The notes under the pieces are model-generated. The model searched no databases. It was not told the origin of the DNA and saw only the letters and a list, made by a program, of their open reading frames with translations. The translations under genes and the position numbers were made by a program. A DNA stretch of 51,746 nt from the NCBI GenBank assembly GCA_016931295.1, contig JAFGEZ010000012.1, positions 70,100 through 121,845 on the forward strand. Reading direction: 5' to 3'. This stretch comes from Candidatus Krumholzibacteriota bacterium (GTDB lineage Bacteria; Krumholzibacteriota; Krumholzibacteriia; Krumholzibacteriales; Krumholzibacteriaceae). Positions 27,262 through 35,421 of this stretch are shown here, piece after piece (position 1 is the first letter of the stretch; every line of letters begins with the position of its first letter).

Positions 27262-27326
27262 CCTCGAGCGGTCGATGGTATAGTCTACGATTGTTTGTGA
27301 ATGAACGGCTTTACAGGGGGGCGATA

Positions 27327-28622
27327 TTGGACCTCAAGCAGAAGCTCCGTGAGCGGCAGGGCACCCAGGGCGTCATCGGCCTCGGATATGTCGGGCTGCC
27401 GCTGGCCGTCGAATTCGCGAGGGCCGGACTGACCGTCGTCGGGATCGACGTCGTCAGGGAGAAGGTCGATCTCGTCAACGCGGGATCGAGTTACATCGGC
27501 GACGTGTCGGACGCCGACCTCAAGGCGGTCGTCGACGCGGGCAGGCTCAGGGCGACCGACGATTTCTCCGTCCTTTCGGACATCGATACGATAAATATCG
27601 CCGTGCCGACGCCGCTCAGGAAGACGAAGGATCCGGACATCTCCTACATCCTCTCGGCATTGAAGGAGATCAGGAAATACCTCCACACGGGGCAGCTCGT
27701 CATCCTGGAGAGCACGACCTATCCAGGGACCACCGAGGAGGTCATGCTGCCGATCCTCGAGGAATCCGGGCTCGTGGTGGGCAGGGATTTCTATCTCGCA
27801 TTCTCGCCCGAGCGCGTCGATCCGGGCAACGAGACGTACATGACGAGGAACATCCCCAAGGTCGTCGGCGGCGTGACGTCGAACTGCACCGAGATCGCCG
27901 TCGAGCTCTACCGTTCGGCGAGGATGAATCCCGTGCCCGTGTCCTCGTCGCGGGTGGCGGAAACGGTGAAGCTGCTCGAGAACACCTTCCGCAGCGTCAA
28001 CATCGGCATGGTGAACGAGATCGCCGTCATGTGCCACCGGATGGGGATCGACGTCTGGGAGGTCATCGACGCGGCCTCGACGAAACCGTTCGGCTTCATG
28101 CCCTTCTATCCCGGTCCGGGACTGGGCGGGCACTGCATCCCGATCGATCCCTTCTATCTCTCGTGGAAGGCGAGGCAGAGCGGGATCGAGGCGCGGTTCA
28201 TAGAGCTCGCGGGGGTCGTCAACGGCGACATGCCGCGATACGTCGTGCAGCGCGTCTCGGAATCGCTCAACGAGAGGGGAAAGTGTCTCAAGGGGTCGAA
28301 GATCTGCATCATGGGGCTCTCGTACAAGAACGACATCGACGACACCAGGGAATCGCCGGCATACGACATCATCAGGCTCCTGGACCGGATGGGGGCCGTC
28401 CTCTCCTTCCACGACGAACACGTTTCGCGTCTCGACGAGATGGAGGGAATGATCGAGCGGATCGATTTCACGCCGGAACGGATCGCCGCGACCGACTGCG
28501 TGATCGTCGTCACCGGGCACACCGACGTCGATTACGATCTCCTCGTAAAGAACGCGCCGCTCGTCTTCGATACGCGGAACGCGCTCAAGGGGAGAGCGGG
28601 AAAGAATATCGTACGGCTCTAG
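27327..28622 (+). CDS. UDP-N-acetyl-hexosamine 6-dehydrogenase (WbpA/TviB type)
   Basis: The enzyme oxidises a nucleotide sugar twice at C6 to a uronic acid using NAD+. The 431-residue protein has the Rossmann motif VIGLGYVGLPLAVEF and LESTTYPGTTEEV. It also has FSPERVDPGN, AETVKLLENTFRSVNI and the active-site Cys in GPGLGGHCIPIDPFYLSWKAR. The last motif is typical of the UDP-GlcNAc dehydrogenases WbpA and TviB rather than UDP-glucose dehydrogenase. The C-terminal domain has IMGLSYKNDIDDTRESP. A TTG at 27327 follows AGGGGGG at good spacing and gives the standard N-terminus (M)DLKQKLRER. It supplies sugar acid for the polysaccharide. Confidence 0.9.
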   Translation: MDLKQKLRERQGTQGVIGLGYVGLPLAVEFARAGLTVVGIDVVREKVDLVNAGSSYIGDVSDADLKAVVDAGRLRATDDFSVLSDIDTINIAVPTPLRKTKDPDISYILSALKEIRKYLHTGQLVILESTTYPGTTEEVMLPILEESGLVVGRDFYLAFSPERVDPGNETYMTRNIPKVVGGVTSNCTEIAVELYRSARMNPVPVSSSRVAETVKLLENTFRSVNIGMVNEIAVMCHRMGIDVWEVIDAASTKPFGFMPFYPGPGLGGHCIPIDPFYLSWKARQSGIEARFIELAGVVNGDMPRYVVQRVSESLNERGKCLKGSKICIMGLSYKNDIDDTRESPAYDIIRLLDRMGAVLSFHDEHVSRLDEMEGMIERIDFTPERIAATDCVIVVTGHTDVDYDLLVKNAPLVFDTRNALKGRAGKNIVRL

Positions 28623-28652
28623 GAGCCGTCACGGGGAATCAGGGGAGGAACC

Positions 28653-29594
28653 ATGCCGACGTATCTCGTCACCGGCGGAGCCGGATTCATCGGATCGAAC
28701 ATCGCGGAGGAGCTCGTTCGCCGCGGGGAGGAGACGATCGTCCTCGACGATCTCTCCACGGGAAACGAGGCGAACATGGAGAGCTTCCGTTCGTCGATTA
28801 CGTTCATTCGCGGTGATATCCGCGATGCGGCCACCGTCCGCAGGGCGGTCGACGGGGTCGATTACGTGCTTCACCAGGCGGCGCTCGCATCGGTGCCGCG
28901 CTCGATCGAGGAACCGGCGCTCGTCAACGACGTGAACGTCGGCGGAACGATCGTCGTTCTCGAGGAGGCACGGCGCGCGGGAGTGAAGCGGTTCGTCTAC
29001 GCCGCCTCCTCCTCGGCCTACGGCGATTCGGAAGTCTCGCCAAAGAAGGAAGAAATGGCGCCGAAACCGCTGTCTCCCTATGCGGTGAGCAAACTCGCCG
29101 CCGAGCGGTACTGCGCGGTCTATGCGGGGGTCTATGGCCTTCCCACCGTCTCCATCCGGTATTTCAACGTCTTCGGGCCGAGGCAGGATCCCCGATCGCA
29201 GTACGCCGCCGTCATCCCCATCTTCGTGACGAGCCTGCTGCGGGGAGAGCGCCCCACGATCTTCGGCGACGGGGAGCAGAGCCGCGATTTCACCTACGTC
29301 GACAATATCGTCTCGGCGAACCTGCTCGCGTCGAATTGCGCCGGGGCGGCGGGCCAGACGGTCAACGTCGCCTGCGGCGGCAGTTACACCCTCAACGATC
29401 TGTTCGGGAGACTCGCCGGACTGATCGGAACGAGGGTCGAACCGATCTACGCCGAGGCGAGGCCCGGCGACGTGAAGCATTCACTCGCGGACATCGGCAT
29501 GGCTCGCGACCTGCTCGGATACGATACGGTCGTCTCCTTCGAGGAGGGTCTCGAGCGAACGGTCGACTGGTACTGCCGCTCGTCCGGGGCGTGA
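28653..29594 (+). CDS. NAD-dependent epimerase (UDP-GlcNAc/GlcNAcA 4-epimerase type)
   Basis: This is an extended short-chain dehydrogenase of 313 residues. It has NAD site VTGGAGFIGSNIAEEL, NVGGTIVVLEEARRAGVKRFVYAASSSAYGD and the catalytic YAVSK with Lys. It also has RYFNVFGPRQDPRSQYAAVIP and GEQSRDFTYVDNIV. The RQDPRSQYAAVIP form resembles WbpP/TviC-like C4 epimerases of N-acetylated sugars. With the dehydrogenase before it, the pair could convert UDP-GlcNAc to UDP-GalNAcA. GGGAGGAACC precedes the ATG. Confidence 0.88.
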   Translation: MPTYLVTGGAGFIGSNIAEELVRRGEETIVLDDLSTGNEANMESFRSSITFIRGDIRDAATVRRAVDGVDYVLHQAALASVPRSIEEPALVNDVNVGGTIVVLEEARRAGVKRFVYAASSSAYGDSEVSPKKEEMAPKPLSPYAVSKLAAERYCAVYAGVYGLPTVSIRYFNVFGPRQDPRSQYAAVIPIFVTSLLRGERPTIFGDGEQSRDFTYVDNIVSANLLASNCAGAAGQTVNVACGGSYTLNDLFGRLAGLIGTRVEPIYAEARPGDVKHSLADIGMARDLLGYDTVVSFEEGLERTVDWYCRSSGA

Positions 29595-29660
29595 CGTCTC
29601 TTTTTCTCTTTACAACGCATCGGGACGGTTCGTAACGTTGTCGGAACCGAGGGGAGAGAG

Positions 29661-30602
29661 ATGAAGCTGCAACAGACGCGAATGGCACTGATTCTCGCGG
29701 CGACCGTTTTCCTGCTCGGCCTCGCGGGACCCGTGGTCGCGCAGGTCCGCCTGCGTGTCGGCGACAGACTCGAACTCGTCGTGCCGCAGCGCCGCGAACT
29801 CGCGAGAAGCCTGGTGATCGCCGAGAACGGCGCCGTGACGATCCCGATCGTCGGCGACGTCATCCTGCAGGGATTGACGGTCGAACAGGCCCGTTCGACC
29901 ATACTCCGGCGGCTGCAGGAGATCTACCCGAGCGTCGCGGATGTCGGACTCACGCTCGTCGGCGAGGAGGCGCGGCGGATCGTCTACGTCCACGGGGCGG
30001 TTCTGAGCCCTGGAAAATACGATTTCGCGGACGCGCCGAACGTCTGGGAGGCGATCCGCGAGGCGGGAGGAACCCAGACGAACGCGGCGCTCGATGCCGT
30101 GCGAATCGTGAGGGCCGACGAGGAGGGAACGCCCACCGAAGTCGTGGACATCGGCCGCGCCATCGAGATGGGGACGCTCGAGAGCCTGCCGGAACTGCGT
30201 CCGGGCGACACGGTGATCGTCCCGGAAATCGCCGTTCCGTACGCGGGCTCGGGTTCGGTCCGCGTCATCGGGGCGGTCGTGACGCCGGCGCCCTACAACC
30301 TGGCCGGCGAGAAGCGGCTCGTCGACGCGATACTCGCAGCCGGCGGGCCGACGGAAAACGCCGACCTCTCGCGGGTGAAGGTCATCCGCCGCGCGCCGGG
30401 CGGAACCACGATGACGATCGCGGTGGATTTCAGGAAATATCTCGAGGAGGGCGACCAGCGCCACAATCCGGAGATCCGTGAAGCGGACGTCGTGAGCGTC
30501 CCGTTGCAGAACAACTACCTCCGCGTCATCTTCACCGATCCGCGGTTTCTCATCACCTTGCTCGCGTCGGCGGCGACCATCATCGCCGTCCTCGCGAGGT
30601 AG
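29661..30602 (+). CDS. polysaccharide export protein (Wza-like, SLBB domains)
   Basis: The 313-residue exported protein belongs to the outer-membrane polysaccharide export family. A signal peptide (ALILAATVFLLGLAGPVVA) precedes a Poly_export domain (LRVGDRLELVVPQRRE to ADVGLTLVGEEA). Two SLBB domains follow: VYVHGAVLSPGKYDFADAP and VRVIGAVVTPAPYNLAGE. There is no lipobox Cys after the signal, unlike E. coli Wza. A hydrophobic C-terminal helix (FLITLLASAATIIAVLA) may anchor it instead. It is followed 12 bases later by the Wzz-like gene. Confidence 0.9.
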   Translation: MKLQQTRMALILAATVFLLGLAGPVVAQVRLRVGDRLELVVPQRRELARSLVIAENGAVTIPIVGDVILQGLTVEQARSTILRRLQEIYPSVADVGLTLVGEEARRIVYVHGAVLSPGKYDFADAPNVWEAIREAGGTQTNAALDAVRIVRADEEGTPTEVVDIGRAIEMGTLESLPELRPGDTVIVPEIAVPYAGSGSVRVIGAVVTPAPYNLAGEKRLVDAILAAGGPTENADLSRVKVIRRAPGGTTMTIAVDFRKYLEEGDQRHNPEIREADVVSVPLQNNYLRVIFTDPRFLITLLASAATIIAVLAR

Positions 30603-30614
30603 CGAGGCCAGGAC

Positions 30615-32294
30615 GTGGAGAACGTTCGCAAGTACGTGCCCGATGAGCAGGAGCAGAAGATCGACCTCTATGCGTACTGGAAGATCTTCTGGCGGAAGAA
30701 ATACTATTTCATCGTTCCCCTCGTGCTTTCCGTCGCGATCTCCGTCGCGGGCGTGAGGCGGCTCACGCCCATCTACGAATCATATACGCTGCTGTCGATC
30801 GAGGATCAGAATCTCTTCGGACGCACGATGGGCCGGTATATCACGCCGGCAGACAACCGGAACAGGACGCGGGACCGGCAGTACCGGACGATGATCGAGA
30901 CCCGCCTTCACAGCCGTTCCTTCCTCGATTCCCTCGCGACGAGACTCAACCTGCAGCGCTCGGGCCGGATTCGCGAAATCATACGGAGTCGGCCCGGGGC
31001 GCCAGGCGTCTCCGAGGATGAGCGGGTGATGCGCTACATCATCTCGATGCTCCGCGACAAGATCGGCGTGCAGAACACGTCCGAGGGACTCTTCACGATC
31101 GGAGTGACCGACTCCGATCCGAAGACGGCCCACGCACTCGCGACACACGTCGCCCGCTTCTACATCGAGGTCACCCAGCGGGAGCAGGTGCAGGGTCTCC
31201 GGCAGGCGGGCGCGTTCAGCGACGAGCAGCTGGCGATCTACCAGGAGAAGCTCGAGGCCGCGGACCGTGAGCTGTCTCGCGTCCAGCGGGAACTTGCGGC
31301 GACCGACGTCGAGACGAATCCCGTCAACGCGGGCAATCTTCATATCGCGGAGGTGCGCACGAACTCCTTCCACGCCGAAGCGGGAAGAACGGAAATAGCG
31401 ATCCGACGGGTGCGCGAGCGCCTGGTGGCGGTGTTCAGCCAGGTGCCAACGACGAAGAGCATCGGAGACGACGACGCGGTCGCGAACATCCAGGACCAGA
31501 TCATCGCGAGGGCCGAGGAGCGTCTCCTCATCGTCATGGGCGGGGGCGAGGGAGAAGCGGCGGCCGCAGCCTCCGACGAGGAAAGCGAACGGCTCTGGGA
31601 ACAGCTCAGACAGCGGATCGGGATGATCGTCGCCGCCGAATACGCCGATTTCTCGGAGGATCTCCGCCCGCTGATCACCGAGTACTACATGCAACTCTCC
31701 TACCGTGATTTCTATACGGCGATGGAGCGCAAGCTCAGGGGCTACATCGACCAGTACCGGGAGAACGTCCGCCGCAGGCCGATCCTCGAACGGGAGGCGA
31801 CGCGGCTGACGAACGAGGTCGAGACCAATCGAGCGATCCACGACGCCTTCCTCGAATCGAAGACATCAGCGCAGATCACCGAGGCGGCCCAGAACACCGA
31901 TCTCGGCCTGCGGATCAGCGTCGTCGAACGGGCGGAGCGTCCCTTCAAGCCGGTCAAGCCCAATCCGATCAAGATCATCCTCCTCGCGATCCTGTTCGGC
32001 TCGGTCTGCGGTATCGGCGCGATACTCGTGACCGAGTACGTCGACGATTCCTTCCGGTCGGTCGAGGAGGTCCAGCTCATTCTCAAGCTTCCCGTGCTCG
32101 GCACCATCCCGCGGACGGTGGAGCAGTTTTCGTGGGAGAAGAAGCGCCGCGGTCGTCTCGTCATCTTCTGGGCGATCGGCGTGATCCTCTTCTCCGTCGT
32201 CATGAGCGGGGCGCTCTACGTGTACGGAAAGCGCCTGCAGCGTTCGAGTCTCGGCATCGAGCTGCGGCTCGACGCGCAGGAGGAGGAACGGTGA
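30615..32294 (+). CDS. Wzz/GNVR-type polysaccharide chain-length / co-polymerase protein
   Basis: The 559-residue inner-membrane protein controls polysaccharide chain length and forms a complex with the BY-kinase. TM1 lies near residue 35 (KKYYFIVPLVLSVAISVAG). A large periplasmic domain with coiled coil (EKLEAADRELSRVQREL) follows, then the GNVR-like region and a second helix near 455 (IKIILLAILFGSVCGIGAIL). After TVEQFSWEKKRR there is an extra helix near 523-543 (FWAIGVILFSVVMSGALYVYG). The start is a GTG. The third helix is not part of the usual two-helix Wzz topology and would put the C-terminus back in the periplasm. The stop overlaps the kinase start. Confidence 0.88.
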   Translation: MENVRKYVPDEQEQKIDLYAYWKIFWRKKYYFIVPLVLSVAISVAGVRRLTPIYESYTLLSIEDQNLFGRTMGRYITPADNRNRTRDRQYRTMIETRLHSRSFLDSLATRLNLQRSGRIREIIRSRPGAPGVSEDERVMRYIISMLRDKIGVQNTSEGLFTIGVTDSDPKTAHALATHVARFYIEVTQREQVQGLRQAGAFSDEQLAIYQEKLEAADRELSRVQRELAATDVETNPVNAGNLHIAEVRTNSFHAEAGRTEIAIRRVRERLVAVFSQVPTTKSIGDDDAVANIQDQIIARAEERLLIVMGGGEGEAAAAASDEESERLWEQLRQRIGMIVAAEYADFSEDLRPLITEYYMQLSYRDFYTAMERKLRGYIDQYRENVRRRPILEREATRLTNEVETNRAIHDAFLESKTSAQITEAAQNTDLGLRISVVERAERPFKPVKPNPIKIILLAILFGSVCGIGAILVTEYVDDSFRSVEEVQLILKLPVLGTIPRTVEQFSWEKKRRGRLVIFWAIGVILFSVVMSGALYVYGKRLQRSSLGIELRLDAQEEER

Positions 32295-33010
32295 GCGACG
32301 GACAGCGGCGGGCGATCTACGAGATCTTCGACCAGGAGAGTCCCATCGCGACGGAGATGAGACGGCTCTACTCGAATATCCGCCACGCGCACGGGCGTGG
32401 AAACATGCGGAGCTTTCTCGTGACGAGTGCGCACCGCGGCGAGGGTAAAAGCACGGTCGCATCCCACCTCGCCCTCACCGTCGCGCGTTTCCGGGGAAAG
32501 AAATCGCTGATCATCGACGCGGATCTGCGGCGCCCCCGGCTGCACCAGGTCTTCCAGGTCCCGCGGGAGCCGGGGCTCCTCGAATGCCTGGCGGGGGAGG
32601 CGGATCCCCTCGACACGATCAAGGATACCCCGATCGAGAATCTCAAGGTCATCCCGGCGGGGCGCAGGATCAAGTCGCCGGCGCACCTCTTCGAGGGGGA
32701 CGTGCTCTCGGAGATTCTCGAGAAGGTGAAGTTCTACCACGACGTCGTCATCGTCGACAGCGCGCCGGTCATCCCCGTCAGCGACCCGATGCTGATCGCG
32801 AGCGAGGTCGACGGCGTGATCCTCGTCCTCCTTGCCGGGCGCACGCCGCGCAACGTCGCCCTCCGCGCGAAGAACATCCTGCTCGACGCCGAGGCGAACC
32901 TGCTCGGGGTGGTCGTCAATAATCTCTCGGAGGTGCTTCCGTACCACTACGATTACAAGTACTACGGTTACCACGAGAGCGGGGAGGAACCGGGCGGAGG
33001 CGCGACGTGA
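32291..33010 (+). CDS. BY-kinase (CpsD/CapB-type tyrosine kinase)
   Basis: This bacterial tyrosine autokinase drives polysaccharide assembly with the adjacent Wzz protein. The 239-residue protein has Walker A VTSAHRGEGKSTVASHLA, Walker A' LIIDADLRRPRLHQVF and Walker B DVVIVDSAPVIPVSD. A C-terminal tyrosine cluster YHYDYKYYGYHES is the expected autophosphorylation tail. It starts at GTG 32291, overlapping the Wzz stop (GTGA), and ends overlapping the next GTG in the same way. The separate Wzz and kinase polypeptides follow the Gram-positive-like split layout. Confidence 0.92.
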   Translation: MSDGQRRAIYEIFDQESPIATEMRRLYSNIRHAHGRGNMRSFLVTSAHRGEGKSTVASHLALTVARFRGKKSLIIDADLRRPRLHQVFQVPREPGLLECLAGEADPLDTIKDTPIENLKVIPAGRRIKSPAHLFEGDVLSEILEKVKFYHDVVIVDSAPVIPVSDPMLIASEVDGVILVLLAGRTPRNVALRAKNILLDAEANLLGVVVNNLSEVLPYHYDYKYYGYHESGEEPGGGAT

Positions 33011-34095
33011 GATTGTTGCCGGCAGGAATCGCCGCCGCGGCGATCGCCGCGGCGATCCTTCCGGCGCGTCCCGCTGCCGGCGCGGACAGTCTCGGCGTCC
33101 GGTTCACGGCGATCGATGCCGACGTTCACGTCGCGCTCGAGCGAGGCACGGTCTTCTCCGGGACGACGCCGTTGACGATCCGCGGGCTCGAGGAGGGAAC
33201 GGTCTACCGTATGACCGTCGACGGTCCGGGGCTGGAGACGCGTATCGGCGTTCTCGGGATAGACGGGGGGAGGATCCGGGCCGGCGGCAGGCGATTCGCG
33301 GCGATGACGCGGAACGCGGTGTTTCCCGGGTGGGGAACGGCTCATACCGATCACGGGACGGCCGCGTTCTCCGATTTCCTCTCGCTGGCGGCGTCCGGAT
33401 GCGCCCTTTACCGGGAAGACCGGGAGGCGAGGCACCTCGAGAACCGGCTCGACGTCATCGACGGCGCGATCGGGGCGGATCCGGAACGCGAACGGATCCT
33501 CGAGGGCGTCCGCTGGATCGCCGCGACCGATCTCGACGCGCAGAAGCGCCACCGCGACCGGCTCCTCGCGGTAACGGTCGCGCTCTACGCCCACCAGTTG
33601 ATCGATCCCTTCCTTCTCTCACCGCCTCCCCGCGTCAGGCCCGTGCCAGGGAAGAAGGCCGCGGCGATAGGCTCGAGTCGCCGGAGCGTGCCGAAAGCCC
33701 TCTTCTTCTCGCTTCTCAGGCCGGGACGCGGCCAGTTCTACCAGGGCAAAAAGATGCGCGGCTTCCTCTTCGAAACGGTGACCGCGGCGGCCGCGTTCCT
33801 CGCGCTCGATTACCAGGTGAATCTCGATTTCGATACGGCGAGATACGAGGAGGCGCGGCGCAGACTCGCGGCTGCAGCCGACGAATCGGACCGCAGGCTC
33901 ATCGATGCCGAGGCGTCCCGATTCCTGGACGACGCGGATGAGGCGGAATTCTTCCGTAACATCTCCCTTGGCGTTCTCGCCGGTTTCTGGGGACTCAGCC
34001 TTTTCGATACCCTGCTCCCCGGCAAAGAAAACGGGGAGGCACGCTGGGCGGTGGAAGCGCGGCAAACGGGCTTCGCCGTCGTTCTCCGCTTCTGA
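33007..34095 (+). CDS. DUF5683-like exported membrane protein with two copies of the domain
   Basis: The 362-residue protein has a signal peptide (LLPAGIAAAAIAAAILPARPAAG) and a beta-rich N-terminal part. Two DUF5683-like segments then begin at about residue 104 (FPGWGTAHTDHGTAAFSDFL) and residue 239 (LRPGRGQFYQGKKMRGFLFE), each followed by a helix and coiled-coil stretch. Proteins with the PGxGQxY..K...G motif are common near FCB envelope genes and have no proven activity. It is coupled to the kinase gene by a GTGA overlap and ends the operon before a 400-base gap. Confidence 0.65.
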   Translation: MRLLPAGIAAAAIAAAILPARPAAGADSLGVRFTAIDADVHVALERGTVFSGTTPLTIRGLEEGTVYRMTVDGPGLETRIGVLGIDGGRIRAGGRRFAAMTRNAVFPGWGTAHTDHGTAAFSDFLSLAASGCALYREDREARHLENRLDVIDGAIGADPERERILEGVRWIAATDLDAQKRHRDRLLAVTVALYAHQLIDPFLLSPPPRVRPVPGKKAAAIGSSRRSVPKALFFSLLRPGRGQFYQGKKMRGFLFETVTAAAAFLALDYQVNLDFDTARYEEARRRLAAAADESDRRLIDAEASRFLDDADEAEFFRNISLGVLAGFWGLSLFDTLLPGKENGEARWAVEARQTGFAVVLRF

Positions 34096-34126
34096 TTCGA
34101 CCGCACATCACCTGTTTCCGACACTC

Positions 34127-34155
34127 TTGACAACCGGGGAAAACTCGTATAAAGT
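34127..34155 (+). promoter_or_regulatory. sigma-70-type promoter candidate upstream of the sugar transferase leader
   Basis: TTGACA at 34127-34132 is a perfect -35. TAAAGT (34150-34155) lies 17 bases on, or TATAAA (34148-34153) 15 bases on. It would start a leader of more than 330 bases before the transferase gene. Confidence 0.6.
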
Positions 34156-34280
34156 AAAGCACAGGCGCGTATAGTCGGCGACAGGGACTCGCCCTCGATG
34201 GACGCCTCGATTCGAAGCGGCTCACAATCTGGGGAAAAATTCATTGGGCAGTCGAATTAGTGGGGGTTTTTGCCCATAAT

Positions 34281-34316
34281 TCGCCGGATATATAGGGGTA
34301 ATCCCCTATCGCCGGA
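34281..34316. repeat. direct repeat TCGCCGGA flanking a perfect hairpin
   Basis: TCGCCGGA occurs at 34281-34288 and 34309-34316. Between them ATAGGGG (34292-34298) and CCCCTAT (34303-34309) form a 7-base perfect stem with a four-base loop. The element sits mid-leader and could be a protein- or RNA-based control site; no known riboswitch class was recognised. Confidence 0.5.
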
Positions 34317-34333
34317 GATGCCCCGCGTATTGT

Positions 34334-34362
34334 TTGCATTTAATAACGCTTATCATTATAAG
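34334..34362 (+). promoter_or_regulatory. second sigma-70-type promoter candidate for the sugar transferase
   Basis: TTGCAT (34334-34339) and TATAAG (34357-34362) are 17 bases apart in an AT-rich stretch. CTTAT-CATT-ATAAG forms a small inverted repeat over the -10. The remaining gap 34096-34497 holds no gene. Confidence 0.45.
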
Positions 34363-34497
34363 ATGTTACGCCTTCCGTCTCAACGGGATTCTCGGGGTGT
34401 CACTGGTGGAGCCATGACGGGGTACGGAACTTGCCATGATCATATGCCATAGAGGTCTATTCGTGTCCGGTGAACCCTCGGAGGGGTGAATAGAGAG

Positions 34498-35325
34498 ATG
34501 GCAGGAGAGTTCAAAGGTTCGTATTACCGTCACGAGATGGGCGTTTCGTCGAGCGCGGCGCAACGGCTTCCCTACCAGCGCGGCCTCGATCCCGTTCACG
34601 ACGAGATATCGTGGCTCGGGGAAGAGGTGCGGCGCCGGGGCTTCGAACGGGCCGTGCGGATCGCCCGGGTCAAGCGTGTATTCGACATCCTGTTCGCCGC
34701 ATCGGCCCTTGTCCTGCTCTCCCCGGTTCTCCTCGTCGCCGCCGCGATCGTCAAGGCCGAATCGCCCGGCCCCGTCTTCTTCACGCAGGAGCGGATCGGC
34801 CTGAATCGTCGACGCGGCGACCGCCGGAGATCGGCCGTGCTCGCCGGCATGGAACGGCGGCGGAACGACCGGCGCACGTCCATACATGCGGGGCGCCCGT
34901 TCAGCATCCTCAAGCTGCGGACGATGCGAAGCGACGCCGAGAAGGACGGTCCCGCCCTCGCGCAGGAGAACGATCCGCGCATCACCCGGGCCGGCAGGTT
35001 CCTGCGGAAGACGAGGATCGACGAGATCCCCCAGTTCCTCAACGTGATCCGGGGGGAGATGAGCATCGTCGGGCCGCGTCCGGAACGTTCCTTCTACATC
35101 AACCGTATCAAGCAGGATCTCCCGGAATTCCCGCTGCGGCTCTCGGTCAAGCCGGGGATCACCGGTCTCGCCCAGGTGGAGAACGGCTACACCCAGTCGC
35201 TCGACGAGATGAGGGGAAAGCTCTTCTTCGATCTCAAGTACATAACGGGAATGTCGCTCTTCCAGGAACTGAGCATCCTCCTCAGGACCGTCCTCGTGGT
35301 CGTGACCGGCAAGGGCGCCTGCTGA
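34498..35325 (+). CDS. undecaprenyl-phosphate glycosyl-1-phosphate transferase (small PglC/WcaJ-core type)
   Basis: The enzyme primes polysaccharide synthesis by moving a sugar-1-phosphate from a nucleotide sugar to undecaprenyl phosphate. The 275-residue protein has only the single re-entrant membrane helix (RVFDILFAASALVLLSPVLLVAA) and the catalytic core KAESPGPVFFTQERIG. It also has FSILKLRTMRSDAEK, TRAGRFLRKTRIDEIPQF, GEMSIVGPRPE and KPGITGLAQVENGY. A 30-residue Arg-rich insert (RRGDRRRSAVLAGMERRR) interrupts the segment before FSILKLRTM. The ATG at 34498 is preferred over the GTG at 34486 because GGAGGGG lies about ten bases before it. Confidence 0.92.
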   Translation: MAGEFKGSYYRHEMGVSSSAAQRLPYQRGLDPVHDEISWLGEEVRRRGFERAVRIARVKRVFDILFAASALVLLSPVLLVAAAIVKAESPGPVFFTQERIGLNRRRGDRRRSAVLAGMERRRNDRRTSIHAGRPFSILKLRTMRSDAEKDGPALAQENDPRITRAGRFLRKTRIDEIPQFLNVIRGEMSIVGPRPERSFYINRIKQDLPEFPLRLSVKPGITGLAQVENGYTQSLDEMRGKLFFDLKYITGMSLFQELSILLRTVLVVVTGKGAC

Positions 35326-35374
35326 GTTCGTCTTCCCTTCCCGACAACCAGCGTTCCGGCAGGGGATGATTGTC

Positions 35375-35404
35375 TTGACGCGCGCGTTCGCGCGCCCGTA
35401 CAAT
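35375..35404 (+). promoter_or_regulatory. sigma-70-type promoter of the histidine kinase gene with palindromic spacer
   Basis: TTGACG (35375-35380) and TACAAT (35399-35404) are 18 bases apart. The spacer is almost entirely the alternating CG palindrome CGCGCG-TT-CGCGCG. The expected transcription start is about 10 bases before the ATG at 35422, so the leader is very short and no ribosome-binding site is evident. Confidence 0.6.
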
Positions 35405-35421
35405 CGACCTCCGGTGATACC

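Noticed and set aside
27258-27284. TTGACC-N15-TATAGT promoter-like pair before the dehydrogenase gene
   Set aside because: The spacer is only 15 bases and it overlaps the end of the cyclase gene; transcription from the sigma-54 promoter is sufficient.
34370-34497. Possible c-di-GMP or other riboswitch in the sugar transferase leader
   Set aside because: The conserved core motifs of known classes were not found by eye.
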